64,000 nucleotides of DNA from Aedoeadaptatus coxii (GTDB lineage: Bacteria; Bacillota; Clostridia; Tissierellales; Peptoniphilaceae), in NCBI RefSeq assembly GCF_903819215.1, contig NZ_CAIJCT010000016.1, one strand, 5' to 3'. The notes beneath the pieces are model-generated. The model saw only the letters and a list, made by a program, of their open reading frames with translations. It searched no databases and was not told where the DNA came from. Below are positions 24,695-33,424 of this stretch, one piece after another. Numbering within the stretch: the first letter of the stretch is position 1; the number at the start of each line of letters is the position of its first letter. A program made the translations under genes and the position numbers.

Positions 24695-25336
24695 CTAGCG
24701 ATCGTCTTCGGTTAAGTAATAACTTAATGTTAAGAGGCTGTCCGTTAAACGAATATTTTCTACGATAACGTCATCCATTTCTTCGAGATCTTCCGGCGCA
24801 AAGTTCCAAATGCCGCGAATACCGCATGCCGCTAAACGATCGGCGATGGCTTGTGCCCCTTCTTTGGGAACGGTTAAAATCGCCACGCTGACTTCGCCGT
24901 GTTCCTTTAAAAAGTCTTCCAATTCGTCGACGGATTTTACCACGTGTTTACCTACGGACGTGCCGACGACGTGTTCGTCGCGGTCAAACATGGCCACAAT
25001 TTCAAAGCCGCTGTCTAAGAAGCCTTTGTAATTGCTGATGACGCTTCCCAGGCGACCGGAGCCGATAATCACCGTTTTGTAAATGGTGGAAATACCTAAA
25101 ATGTTTTCGAGCTCAGCTTTTAACACGGCGACTTTATAGCCGTAACCTTGTTGGCCGAATCCGCCGAAGTTATTTAAGTCTTGGCGAATTTGCGACGCCG
25201 TAAAACCTGTAAGGTCGCTTAACTCTTGAGACGAAATGCGATCTTCGCCCTTCTCGTGTAATTCACTTAAATAGCGATGATATTTCGGAAGACGTCTGAT
25301 GACGGTCTCCGATACTTTATTTTTGTTATTTGCCAT
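24695..25336 (-). CDS. rex: Redox-sensing transcriptional repressor Rex
   Basis: The 213-residue protein has an N-terminal winged helix (VIRRLPKYHRYLSELHEKG, ISSQELSDLTGFTASQIRQDLNNFG) and a Rossmann domain that senses NADH/NAD+ (VIIGSGRLGSVISNY). In anaerobic Firmicutes Rex represses fermentation and butyrate genes. The thl-crt-hbd cluster at 34672-37521 is therefore a possible target, although I could not find a convincing Rex site there. It is divergent from the ABC-F gene. Confidence 0.96.
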   Translation of the reverse strand: MANNKNKVSETVIRRLPKYHRYLSELHEKGEDRISSQELSDLTGFTASQIRQDLNNFGGFGQQGYGYKVAVLKAELENILGISTIYKTVIIGSGRLGSVISNYKGFLDSGFEIVAMFDRDEHVVGTSVGKHVVKSVDELEDFLKEHGEVSVAILTVPKEGAQAIADRLAACGIRGIWNFAPEDLEEMDDVIVENIRLTDSLLTLSYYLTEDDR

Positions 25337-25507
25337 TTATATCACCTTTCAAACGCACAATAGATTTATTATTATTTGATAGGAATCTATCTATTACTTT
25401 CATAGTATACAGAAAATTTCAAACCTTGGGAAGAGCTATTTGAAAGTTTAACGACTTTTTCTACCTCTCTATATCTGTTATTATGGTGGGATGAGGAGGA
25501 AAAAGAG

Positions 25508-27409
25508 TTGGCAATCTTATCGGCACAAAATTTATCCAAGACATTTTACATCGAACCCATTTTTTCGGATGTGGGTTTTTTAATCGAGCCCGGCGAAAAA
25601 ATCGGCCTGATCGGCTCCAACGGCAGCGGTAAAACCACCTTAATGGAAATGCTCGCAGGGGATCTTTCCCCCGATACCGGCGATATTTCGACGACGAAGG
25701 ATCTTCATATCGGTTATTTGGAACAACACGTTTCCATTACTCCCGGAGCGAGTATTTACGAGGAATGTATGGCCTCTTTCCAATCGGTCATCGACATGGA
25801 AAAAGACATTCGTCGCATGGAAGAGGACATGGCCCGCGTACAGGGGGAAGAACTGGAGCTTTTAATTAATCGCTACCAAAACCTGGTGGATCATTATGAA
25901 AAAAGCGGCGGCTATAGCAGAGAAAGCGCCGTAACGGGCGCCCTTCGCGGCTTAGGCTTTTCTGAAGCGGAAATGGCCATGCCGGCGGATAATCTTTCCG
26001 GCGGACAGAAATCTCGCCTCGCCCTCGCCAAACTGCTCCTCCACGAACCCGATCTTTTGCTTTTAGACGAGCCCACCAACCACTTGGATATGGAATCCAT
26101 CGCCTGGCTCGAAAAATTTCTGAAGGCTTTTAAAGGCGCCGTCGTGGTCATCAGTCACGACCGCTATTTTTTGGATAATATCGTGGATCGCATTTTCTTC
26201 CTCCACAGGGGAAGCCTTTCCAGCTACAATGGTAATTACACCAATTTCGTGCGCCGTAGACGGGAAAATCTCGAACAGCAACGCCACGCCTATTTAATGC
26301 AGCAGCGTGAAATTAAGCGGCAGGAAGCCATGATCGATCGGCTCAGCAGCTGGAATCGTGAAAAAAGTTTAAAAACGGCGCGGAGTAAACAAAAGCAACT
26401 GGATAAAATGGAGCGCATCGAGGATGTGCAAAACGACAAGCAAATGGTGCTCCGTTTCGAGCCGGAAAAAGAAAGCGGCCGAGACGTGCTCCGCGTGGAA
26501 AATGTGAAAAAAGAATTTCCCGGAAAGCCCCTTTTCGAAAACATCACCTTCCCCATTTACAAAGGGGAACGGGTGGGCCTTATCGGCCCCAACGGCATCG
26601 GGAAGAGTACCCTCTTTAAAATGATTTTAGGGGAAGAATCCCTAACCGAAGGCACTATTACCGAGGGCACCGGCGTCACCGTCGCCTATTTCGATCAGGA
26701 AATGGCGACCCTGGACGATATGAAAACCGTGGAGGATGAACTTTGGGATCGCTACCCGAAGCTCGACCGCTACCATATTTACGCCTACCTCGCCCGCTTC
26801 CTCTTTACGGGAGACGATTTGAAAAAGCGCATCGGCGATCTTTCCGGCGGCGAAAAAGGGCGGCTCTCTCTTTTGATTATTATGTTGAGCGGCGCCAACT
26901 TCCTCCTTCTCGACGAGCCCACCAATCACTTGGACATCGAAAGCAAGGAATCGCTCGAGTCGGCGCTCAGAGATTACGCCGGCACGATTTTAACCATTAG
27001 CCACGACCGCTACTTTTTAAACAGCGTGGCGACGAAAATCGTCTGCCTCACGGAAGAAGGTGTCTTTATGGTGGAAGGGGATTACAATTACTTCCTTGAA
27101 AAATGGGAAGCCGCCCACGCCGAGGAAGAGATAGACGAAGAAGATATTACGAAGACGCAAATCGTAAAGGAAAAAAAGAAGACGAGGGAAGAACAAAAGC
27201 GAGCCCGCGCACAGAAAAAAGAATTAAAGGCGCTGGAAGGCGAACTTCACGCCTTGGAAGAGGAAATTCATTCTATAGACGAAGCCCTCGCCGATCCGAA
27301 AACCTACGAGGACCACACGGTGGCGCTGGAACTTTCGGAAAAGCGCGACGCCCTTCAGAAAACATTAGATGCTCTGTACGACAAATGGTTCGAACTTTCC
27401 GACGACTAA
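25508..27409 (+). CDS. ABC-F family ATPase (YdiF/Uup-like)
   Basis: The 633-residue soluble protein has two ABC domains and no membrane segment. Walker A motifs are GSNGSGKTT and GPNGIGKST. Signatures are LSGGQKSRLALAKLLL and LSGGEKGRLSLL, each followed by LLDEPTNHLD. The linker (about 240-320) is the charged P-site tRNA interaction motif. The C-terminal 90 residues are a coiled coil, as in YdiF and Uup. ABC-F proteins act on stalled ribosomes; some confer antibiotic resistance, but nothing here shows that. The start is a TTG, eight bases after GAGGAGG. Confidence 0.88.
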   Translation: MAILSAQNLSKTFYIEPIFSDVGFLIEPGEKIGLIGSNGSGKTTLMEMLAGDLSPDTGDISTTKDLHIGYLEQHVSITPGASIYEECMASFQSVIDMEKDIRRMEEDMARVQGEELELLINRYQNLVDHYEKSGGYSRESAVTGALRGLGFSEAEMAMPADNLSGGQKSRLALAKLLLHEPDLLLLDEPTNHLDMESIAWLEKFLKAFKGAVVVISHDRYFLDNIVDRIFFLHRGSLSSYNGNYTNFVRRRRENLEQQRHAYLMQQREIKRQEAMIDRLSSWNREKSLKTARSKQKQLDKMERIEDVQNDKQMVLRFEPEKESGRDVLRVENVKKEFPGKPLFENITFPIYKGERVGLIGPNGIGKSTLFKMILGEESLTEGTITEGTGVTVAYFDQEMATLDDMKTVEDELWDRYPKLDRYHIYAYLARFLFTGDDLKKRIGDLSGGEKGRLSLLIIMLSGANFLLLDEPTNHLDIESKESLESALRDYAGTILTISHDRYFLNSVATKIVCLTEEGVFMVEGDYNYFLEKWEAAHAEEEIDEEDITKTQIVKEKKKTREEQKRARAQKKELKALEGELHALEEEIHSIDEALADPKTYEDHTVALELSEKRDALQKTLDALYDKWFELSDD

Positions 27410-27437
27410 AGCAATCACGTGATGATTGCTTTTTTTC
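27408..27437 (+). terminator. Terminator of the ABC-F gene
   Basis: AGCAATC (27410-27416) pairs with GATTGCT (27424-27430), followed by six T residues. It begins within the stop codon region. Confidence 0.85.
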
Positions 27438-27605
27438 TTTGCATCATACCTTACACAAGATTAAAAAATGAAGAAAGCGGGGCCAATCCCTTACATTTTA
27501 GCGGCAAAAAACGGGACGGCCGCCATTCTTTTTTACCTTCCCTTTTTGCACTATTTTTCCCCATTCTCATTCCGTCTCTGAAAATCTATTTTCTCTTTCC
27601 GCGAT

Positions 27606-27709
27606 TTTCCCACATGTTCTCCACACTACACACAGACTTATACACACTCAAGAGACGATGACATCAGGTTTCCACAAACTTATCCACGTTATCCACAGAC
27701 TTATGCACG
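27606..27709 (+). other. Cluster of DnaA boxes in a gene-free interval
   Basis: The 410-bp gap between the ABC-F terminator and tsaD has DnaA-box-like nonamers all in one orientation. TTATCCACA (27689-27697) is perfect, and TTATACACA (27638-27646) fits TTATNCACA. One-base variants are TTCTCCACA (27617-27625) and TTATCCACG (27680-27688), with TTATGCACG at 27701-27709. Weaker ones lie at 27606-27614 and 27668-27676. T-rich DNA flanks both sides. No dnaA, dnaN, rpmH or other origin gene is nearby, and gene orientation does not switch here. I favour a DnaA-binding or titration cluster over oriC. Confidence 0.6.
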
Positions 27710-27846
27710 TTTTCCTCTGAAATTGTCGACACTCTCTAACGCCATCGTGAGATCCCCTAATTCTACAAATTTGTTTCAATTTTATTTCATCTTTGCACTA
27801 ATTTCACAAGTTTGCCCCATTCTCACTATCATTTTCTTCGCCTAAA

Positions 27847-27873
27847 TAAAAAAACCGCAGCTGACTGCGGTTT
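27847..27873 (-). terminator. Terminator of the tsaE-tsaB-rimI-tsaD operon
   Basis: On the minus strand AAACCGCAG (27873-27865) pairs with CTGCGGTTT (27860-27852) around a four-base loop, then a T run. Confidence 0.85.
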
Positions 27874-28867
27874 AATCGAGACCTAAATTGGGATCGGCAA
27901 AGACACTTTCCTCTTCGCCTTTCATGTAACTGTAATAGCCTACCGAGGCGATCATGGCGCCGTTATCGGTACAGAGAATAGGATCCGGGTAATACACTTC
28001 GATGCCCTCTTCAGCTCCTCGCTTTTCCATGGCGGCGCGCAAACCGGAATTGGCGCTGACCCCGCCGGCTAAGACGATTTTCTTTTCGCCGAGCTCATGG
28101 GCAAGACGATAGGTTTTTTCCGTGAGCACGTCCACGACGGCGTTTTGAAAACTCGCGGCCATATCCGCCACGCGAATCTCCTCGCCTTTTTGTTTGGCGT
28201 TGTTAAGTTCGTTTAAGACGGCGGTTTTAAGCCCGGAAAAACTGAAATCGTAACTGCCCCGCTCCAACATCACTCGGGGAAGTTCGTAAGTTTCCTTCCC
28301 CTCTTTGGCAAGTTTGTCGATGACGGGCCCGCCGGGATAGCCGATGTCCATGGCGCGAGCCACTTTATCGAAAGCTTCGCCTGCGGCATCGTCTCGCGTC
28401 TTGCCGTAAAGGGTGAAGTCGATGTAATCTTCCACGTGAATTAAATAGCTGTGGCCTCCGGAGACGATGAGGCCGACAAAAGGCGGCTCCAGATCCGGAT
28501 GGGTCAGGTAATTGGCGCAGACGTGGCCGCGAATGTGGTTTACGCCGACGAAAGGTTTCCCTGTAGCGAGGGCGAGACCGCGTCCCGCCGTAAGCCCTAC
28601 GAGAAGAGCGCCGATAAGCCCGGGCCCCCGGGTGGCGGCGATAATGTCCACGTCGTCCATGGTGATCTTCGCCTCTTCAAGGGCCAGGTCGATGACCGGG
28701 AGAATGGCGGAAACGTGTTTTCGCGAGGCGATCTCCGGTACCACGCCGCCGAATAAGCGGTGAATTTCGATTTGAGATGAAATTATATTTGAAAGAATCT
28801 CCCTGCCGTCTTTGACCACGGCCACCGACGTTTCGTCGCAGGACGATTCGATTCCCAGTGTTAGCAC
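27872..28867 (-). CDS. tsaD: tRNA threonylcarbamoyladenosine transferase TsaD
   Basis: The 331-residue ASKHA-fold protein catalyses the final step of t6A synthesis at A37 of ANN-decoding tRNAs. It begins LTLGIESSCDETSVAVV, has the metal-binding HIRGH motif, LIVSGGHSYL and LAGGVSANSGLR. The start is one base downstream of the rimI stop, and the family's partners tsaB and tsaE are in the same operon. Confidence 0.97.
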   Translation of the reverse strand: MLTLGIESSCDETSVAVVKDGREILSNIISSQIEIHRLFGGVVPEIASRKHVSAILPVIDLALEEAKITMDDVDIIAATRGPGLIGALLVGLTAGRGLALATGKPFVGVNHIRGHVCANYLTHPDLEPPFVGLIVSGGHSYLIHVEDYIDFTLYGKTRDDAAGEAFDKVARAMDIGYPGGPVIDKLAKEGKETYELPRVMLERGSYDFSFSGLKTAVLNELNNAKQKGEEIRVADMAASFQNAVVDVLTEKTYRLAHELGEKKIVLAGGVSANSGLRAAMEKRGAEEGIEVYYPDPILCTDNGAMIASVGYYSYMKGEEESVFADPNLGLD

Positions 28868-28868
28868 A

Positions 28869-29312
28869 TTACCACCTCTTCCAATAAATTAAGCCGTCGC
28901 GCTTGATGTGAGCGTAATAATTTTTCCGCACGCCTTCCAGTTCGAAACCGAGGGATTCGTAAAGGGCGATGGCGGCCACATTGTCTTCCCGCACTTCCAG
29001 GGTGGCGGCGCGAATGTTTTTTTCGTAGACGGCAAATAAATAATGGTTCATCATGTAGCGGCCGTAGCCGTTGCCGCGAAAATCCCCATCGATTGCCACA
29101 TTACCGATATGGGCCTGATCCCCTAAAAGCCAGGCACCTACATAACCGATGATCACATCGTGATAGAGGAGCACTTCGTAATACGTGAGGGGATTTTCAA
29201 GCTCCCGCTTCCAACTGTCGTAAGACCAGGGGGCGGTAAAGCTCTCTTCCTCGATGCGCATAATATCCTCTAGGTCGTCGGTACAAGCTTCACGCGTCGA
29301 GAGATTGTCCAT
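28869..29312 (-). CDS. rimI: Ribosomal protein S18-alanine N-acetyltransferase (GNAT)
   Basis: The 147-residue GNAT enzyme has HIGNVAIDGDFRGNGYGRYMM, with the acetyl-CoA pyrophosphate loop RGNGYG, and LEVREDNVAAIALYESLGF. RimI acetylates ribosomal protein S18; its place between tsaB and tsaD is the conserved context. The ATG at 29312 follows AGGAGG and overlaps tsaB by 23 bp. A longer upstream reading frame is the antisense-like tail of tsaB. Confidence 0.92.
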   Translation of the reverse strand: MDNLSTREACTDDLEDIMRIEEESFTAPWSYDSWKRELENPLTYYEVLLYHDVIIGYVGAWLLGDQAHIGNVAIDGDFRGNGYGRYMMNHYLFAVYEKNIRAATLEVREDNVAAIALYESLGFELEGVRKNYYAHIKRDGLIYWKRW

Positions 29313-29991
29313 GTTTCCTCCTGTATTCTCGCATTGCCTGAGAAGACCGCAAATAATTAGGTTCCAATTCGTAAGGATTGCTCGCCCCGTCCCGTTCGTA
29401 TTGCACCAACGCCTCCTCGGCGATAAAGGATGCCCGCACTTGGGAAAGGCTTTGGGGATAGCAGAAAAAGCCTTTCTCCGATGCGCTAAAGCTTTCGCCG
29501 TAAGGGGAGAGCCCTTCACCGATAATCGTCGCCCCTTCGGGAAGAGAATCTATCAGCTCGTCCACGGCGACGGCGTCGTCTTTTGTCAGGCGGGTAAGCA
29601 CGTCCCCTTCTTTTTTAAATTGGGCTGTGTAGACCCGCTTTCTTCTGGCGTCGAAGACGGGCACGACGATGCCGCTTTCCGCTACCTGGCGAGCCAGCGC
29701 CGCCAAAGTGGACACGCCTACCACGGGAATATCCAAGGTTTTCGCAAAAATCTTGGCGAGGACGACGGAAATGCGAAGCCCCGTAAAGGAGCCGGGCCCT
29801 ACGCCTACGGCGATCATGTCCAAATCCTTCATTTCCAAGGCGAGGGCGGAAAGCATCTCCTCGATCATGGAGACCAGGGTTTCCGAATGGGAGAGGCGGC
29901 TGTTAATGGAAGAAGCGGCGAGTACCTTCTTGTCTTCCACCACGGCGCAGGTCGTCTCTATGGTCGCCGTATCAAATGCGAGAATTTTCAT
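29290..29991 (-). CDS. tsaB: tRNA threonylcarbamoyladenosine complex dimerisation subunit TsaB
   Basis: The 233-residue inactive paralogue of TsaD forms the TsaB-TsaD heterodimer. It has MKILAFDTATIETTCAVV, GVGPGSFTGLRISV and VFDARRKRVYTAQF. It overlaps tsaE by 20 bp and rimI by 23 bp. Confidence 0.95.
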   Translation of the reverse strand: MKILAFDTATIETTCAVVEDKKVLAASSINSRLSHSETLVSMIEEMLSALALEMKDLDMIAVGVGPGSFTGLRISVVLAKIFAKTLDIPVVGVSTLAALARQVAESGIVVPVFDARRKRVYTAQFKKEGDVLTRLTKDDAVAVDELIDSLPEGATIIGEGLSPYGESFSASEKGFFCYPQSLSQVRASFIAEEALVQYERDGASNPYELEPNYLRSSQAMREYRRKHGQSLDA

Positions 29992-30436
29992 AAGCCATTA
30001 CCTCTTTTTCTAAAACTTCCCCCCGCGAGCCTACGCCTTTTGCCGTTATGCGCCGCGTGGTTTCGTCGATCCGCTCAAAATTCAGGATCAAATACTCCTC
30101 GGGCAAACTTTCTCCGATGCGATCTGCCCATTCGATAGCGCACACGGAGCCGTCGTCTAAGAGCTCTTCCCCGCCCATTTCAAAAAATTCCTCTTCGTCT
30201 TTTAGACGGTAAACGTCGAAATGGTAAAGGGACGGATCCCCTTCGTAAATATTCACAATGGTAAAAGTGGCGCTGGTGACCTCCGAATCCAGCCCCATGC
30301 CCTCGGCCAGAGCCTTTACAAATGTAGTTTTCCCCGTGCCCAAATCGCCGTTTAAGGCGAGGACATCGTAGGGTTCGAGCGTGGCGCCTAAAAAACGACC
30401 CAGCTCTTGCGTTGCGTTTACTCCCTTGAGTATCAT
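29972..30436 (-). CDS. tsaE: tRNA t6A biosynthesis ATPase TsaE
   Basis: The 154-residue P-loop ATPase regenerates the TsaBD complex. Walker A is GDLGTGKTTFVKALA; TSATFTIVNIYEG and YHFDVYRLKDEEEF are family hallmarks. It is the first gene of the t6A operon, with GGAGG before the ATG. Confidence 0.95.
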   Translation of the reverse strand: MILKGVNATQELGRFLGATLEPYDVLALNGDLGTGKTTFVKALAEGMGLDSEVTSATFTIVNIYEGDPSLYHFDVYRLKDEEEFFEMGGEELLDDGSVCAIEWADRIGESLPEEYLILNFERIDETTRRITAKGVGSRGEVLEKEVMAYENSRI

Positions 30437-30532
30437 CCTATCCCTCCTAAACCTTTATTATAGCAAAAAAAGATCGTTGGAAAAGTTTTTCGCCTCGTCG
30501 TACAATAGAGTCAACGAAAAAAGGAGGCTTTT

Positions 30533-30907
30533 ATGACACCGCTTACGATGACCCTCGGCGTCGAAGACGTACAATCGGCACTTTATTTTTACGGCGATCT
30601 CTTTCCCGTGGAAATCAACGAACGACAAGAAAAAGAGGGCGAAATACTCTCCGCCCGTCTTACCCTATTCCATATTCCCTTTGAACTTGTGCGCGATCCC
30701 CGCGGACCTCTCGCCGATAATGGCGGCATAACCTTTACAGTGGAAGTGGAAGAAGATCATCTGGAAACACTTTACGACGACGCTCTGGAACGGGACGCCC
30801 TTCCCCTGCTGGAACCCTGTTTTTCCGGCGACGGCACACTTAAAACCGCCCTCTTCCTGGATCCCTTCGGATTTAAATGGGCGCTCACAGCAACCGTACG
30901 ATGTTAG
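30533..30907 (+). CDS. VOC (glyoxalase-like) superfamily protein
   Basis: The 124-residue protein shows one betaalphabetabetabeta VOC unit at each end: LGVEDVQSALYFYGDLFP and ITFTVEVEEDHLETLYDDAL...TALFLDPFGFKWAL. It resembles PhnB-type single-domain VOC proteins. The metal-binding residues are not obvious, so it may be a binding protein rather than an enzyme. AAAGGAGG precedes the ATG. Divergent from tsaE; role unknown. Confidence 0.75.
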   Translation: MTPLTMTLGVEDVQSALYFYGDLFPVEINERQEKEGEILSARLTLFHIPFELVRDPRGPLADNGGITFTVEVEEDHLETLYDDALERDALPLLEPCFSGDGTLKTALFLDPFGFKWALTATVRC

Positions 30908-30960
30908 TTCTATAAACTTCGTCTTTATCGATGCTATTAACAGATTATTGGCTTCGCTAA

Positions 30961-30988
30961 TTGATTTCTAGTTTTTCTATGCTATAAT
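30961..30988 (+). promoter_or_regulatory. Promoter of the small RNA upstream of the Abi_2 gene
   Basis: TTGATT (30961-30966), a 16-bp spacer and a perfect TATAAT (30983-30988) place transcription start near 30995, about seven bases before the hairpin RNA. Confidence 0.75.
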
Positions 30989-30994
30989 TAATCT

Positions 30995-31056
30995 AACAGA
31001 ACCTCTCCACGCTTACTGTAGATTTTCTACATGCGGACCACGGAGAGGGCTTTTTT
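30995..31056 (+). ncRNA. Small structured RNA ending in a terminator, next to an AbiF-like toxin
   Basis: The predicted transcript of about 62 nt folds as nested stems: CCTCTCC (31002-31008) with GGAGAGG (31042-31048), CGC (31010-31012) with GCG (31033-31035), and TGTAG (31017-31021) with CTACA (31027-31031). It ends in six T residues (31051-31056). It has its own consensus promoter and stops 17 bp before the Abi_2 gene start. A structured RNA motif beside abiF genes has been described in earlier RNA-motif surveys (from memory). The arrangement therefore suggests an RNA antitoxin or guide-like partner. It could also simply be an attenuator for the downstream gene. Confidence 0.65.
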
Positions 31057-31073
31057 ATACTAAGGAGTATTCT

Positions 31074-31955
31074 ATGGAATTAAAACCCGCTTTAAATTAC
31101 AAGGATCAAATAAAAAAACTGAGGGTCGATCACAATCTGTCAATTACCGATGATACTTTCGCAAAAGAAATTTTGAAAAAGGTAAACTATTACAGACTCT
31201 CTGGCTACGGCATTGGTCTTAGAAAGTTCGATAATAAAGAACATTACAAAGACTCCATAAGTATAGAACATCTTTTTAACCTTTACTGCTTCGACAGTCA
31301 ATTTAAAAATAATCTAATCAGAACCATTGAACAAATAGAAATTGAACTTAGGACTCAAATTGCTTACCACTTATCACTTAAATATGGTGCTGACGTTCTT
31401 ATGCACGAAAATAATTTTATTTACAAAGCGAATAGAAAGGGGCGAACCATCTATTCCATCATAATTGAAAATTTGAATAATGAAGTTGATAGGCAAAGGA
31501 ATAAGCCTTTTGTTAAACATCATTTAGAAAAATACGGCGGAAATTTTCCAATCTGGGTATCTGTTGAACTCATGTCTTTCGGAAATTTATCCTCTTTGTT
31601 CAGTATTCTTAAGGATGAAGATCAAAAAGAAATTTCTAATCACTACAATACAGATCCTAAGTACTTAAAAAATTGGATTTTATGCCTTGTTGAGGTTAGA
31701 AATATTTGTGCCCACTACACCAGACTTTATAATATGCCTTTGAAGGAAACCCCCCGTCTTTATTCTGAGAACGAACAATATAAAGGTAAACAAAATAAAA
31801 TATTCCCCATCCTTTTAATCATAAAGAGAATTCTAAATGCAAATGACCAATGGAAATCTCTTTTAAAAGATTTAGAAAATACCTTCAACAAATACCAGGG
31901 CTACTTTAATTATCGTTTTATGGGTTTTCCTAATAATTGGAAAGACATCCTTTAA
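31074..31955 (+). CDS. Abi_2 (AbiD/AbiF-like) abortive infection protein
   Basis: The 293-residue Abi_2-family protein starts with the typical LNYKDQIKKLRVDH and KKVNYYRLSGYGIGLR. Two RNase-type HEPN motifs are visible: R93-x5-H99 (RTQIAYH) and R209-x4-H214 (RNICAHYTRLYN). Such HEPN proteins usually cleave RNA and stop phage growth by killing or arresting the cell. The gene is much more AT-rich than its neighbours and stands alone between housekeeping genes, which suggests transfer. A hairpin small RNA with its own promoter lies directly upstream. AAGGAG precedes the ATG. Phage defence is inferred from the family. Confidence 0.86.
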   Translation: MELKPALNYKDQIKKLRVDHNLSITDDTFAKEILKKVNYYRLSGYGIGLRKFDNKEHYKDSISIEHLFNLYCFDSQFKNNLIRTIEQIEIELRTQIAYHLSLKYGADVLMHENNFIYKANRKGRTIYSIIIENLNNEVDRQRNKPFVKHHLEKYGGNFPIWVSVELMSFGNLSSLFSILKDEDQKEISNHYNTDPKYLKNWILCLVEVRNICAHYTRLYNMPLKETPRLYSENEQYKGKQNKIFPILLIIKRILNANDQWKSLLKDLENTFNKYQGYFNYRFMGFPNNWKDIL

Positions 31956-31978
31956 TTGCTCCTGACAAATTAAGAGCA

Positions 31979-32023
31979 CTAAAAAACGGCGTAGGGCTTT
32001 GTTGCCGACTGCGCCGTTTTTTT
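31979..32023. terminator. Terminator shared by the Abi_2 and htrA genes
   Basis: AAACGGCG (31984-31991) pairs with CGCCGTTT (32012-32019) around a 20-base loop with its own GGC/GCC pairing. A and T runs flank it. Confidence 0.75.
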
Positions 32024-32046
32024 ATATCTTTTTTAAATGACTTATG

Positions 32047-33261
32047 CTAAGGCATGGGGAAAATGGATTCCGGATCTTCTTGCGGTTCTTCCTGTGCTTG
32101 TTGCCGTGCTTGTGGCAGGAATTTCGGCACTTGGTAATCGGTGAAGGTAAGTTTAAGGGTTTGTTTTTTCCCGCCTCTTACGATGACCACATCGACGGAA
32201 TCTCCGGATTTGTATTTGTAAAGTTCACGGCGCAATTGGCTCATGGAATCGATGGCTTTATCACCGAGTTTTAAAATAATATCGTTGGCTTTGAGTCCCG
32301 CCGCAGCCGCCGGTGAGTTGGCTTCCACGCCGCCGACGATAACACCTTTGCCGCCGGTGCCGAGATCGTATCCGCTTCGTTCAATGGCGCTTACGGTGTA
32401 GCCGCTCATGCCGAGGGCGACGGAATTGTAATCTCCCGTTCGAATCACTTGTTCCACAATGGGTTTTACCGTATTAATGGGAATGGAAAAGCCCAGCCCT
32501 TCCGCCGTGGCAATTTTAACGGAGTTGATCCCTACAACTTCCCCTTCGCTATTTAAAAGGGGGCCGCCGGAATTGCCCGCATTAATGGAAGCGTCGGTTT
32601 GAATGAGGCCGTCCATATAATTGCCCTGTACTTCGCCGATGTTTCGATTAAGCCCCGAAATGACCCCTGCCGTTACGGAGCGTTGGAAATCCAAACCTAA
32701 AGGATTGCCGATGGCGACGGCGGTTTCGCCGATATTAAGGGCGTCACTGTCGCCCATGGGAAGGGGTTGCAGGCCTTTTTTGTTAATCTTCACAAGACCC
32801 AAATCCAATGTTTCATCGGACCAGACCACTTTTCCTTCGGCTTCGGTACCGTCGTTTAAAAGTGTCTTTACTTTATTTCCCGTCTTCCCTACCACGTGGG
32901 CATTGGAAAGAATGTAGCCGTCTTCTGAAATAATAAAGCCGCTGCCGCTTCCCTGTACGGCCATGGGGCCCATAAGGGTATTTTTCGTGGTGGATGTTGT
33001 AATCCCCACGACAGAGGGCATAGCTTTTTTCGCCACACTTTCCACGACGCCGGTTTCGTGTTTCCGCACTTTCGGCGCGTCGTTGTTTTGATTGCTTGCT
33101 ACGTTGATGCTCGATTTAGCGGGCATTATATGATAGGTTACGGCGCTACCAACTGCACCGCCGATAAGGGAAAAAATCAGCGCCCATAAAATCAACAGGC
33201 CCGGCTTTTTCTTTTTGGCAGGTGAGTAGATGTAGCGGTATTCCTTTTCATCTTCATTCAT
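32047..33261 (-). CDS. HtrA/DegP-type membrane-anchored serine protease with PDZ domain
   Basis: The 404-residue protease has a cytoplasmic N-terminus, one membrane anchor (about 20-45) and an extracellular trypsin-like domain. The catalytic triad is H in LSNAHVVGK, D in ETLDLGLVKI and S in NAGNSGGPLLN. A PDZ domain follows (GVEANSPAAAAGLKANDIILKLG). The C-terminal tail is Gln/Pro/Glu-rich. It degrades misfolded surface proteins. Firmicute homologues are controlled by cell-envelope stress regulators, but I see no such site. Confidence 0.93.
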   Translation of the reverse strand: MNEDEKEYRYIYSPAKKKKPGLLILWALIFSLIGGAVGSAVTYHIMPAKSSINVASNQNNDAPKVRKHETGVVESVAKKAMPSVVGITTSTTKNTLMGPMAVQGSGSGFIISEDGYILSNAHVVGKTGNKVKTLLNDGTEAEGKVVWSDETLDLGLVKINKKGLQPLPMGDSDALNIGETAVAIGNPLGLDFQRSVTAGVISGLNRNIGEVQGNYMDGLIQTDASINAGNSGGPLLNSEGEVVGINSVKIATAEGLGFSIPINTVKPIVEQVIRTGDYNSVALGMSGYTVSAIERSGYDLGTGGKGVIVGGVEANSPAAAAGLKANDIILKLGDKAIDSMSQLRRELYKYKSGDSVDVVIVRGGKKQTLKLTFTDYQVPKFLPQARQQAQEEPQEDPESIFPMP

Positions 33262-33424
33262 TATTAAAACTCCTTTCGTCCTTCTTTAAATCTAGTATAA
33301 ATTTTAAAATTGAACTTCTTGTGAAACCTTTACAAAGATTTAAGATGGGTATAATGTGAAAAGAAAGAAAAGAGTGAAAAATTCGTGACGAATTTTCATA
33401 AGTTTATAGTTTAAGGAGGTTTCT

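Noticed and set aside
25337..25507. Rex operator in the rex / ABC-F intergenic region
   Set aside because: No TTGTGA-type or TTGTTAA-N4-TTAACAA palindrome of acceptable quality could be found.
27437..27871. Interpretation of the DnaA-box cluster as the chromosome origin
   Set aside because: No dnaA, dnaN, rpmH, gidA or similar gene is near and the coding-strand bias does not switch here, so oriC is not supported.
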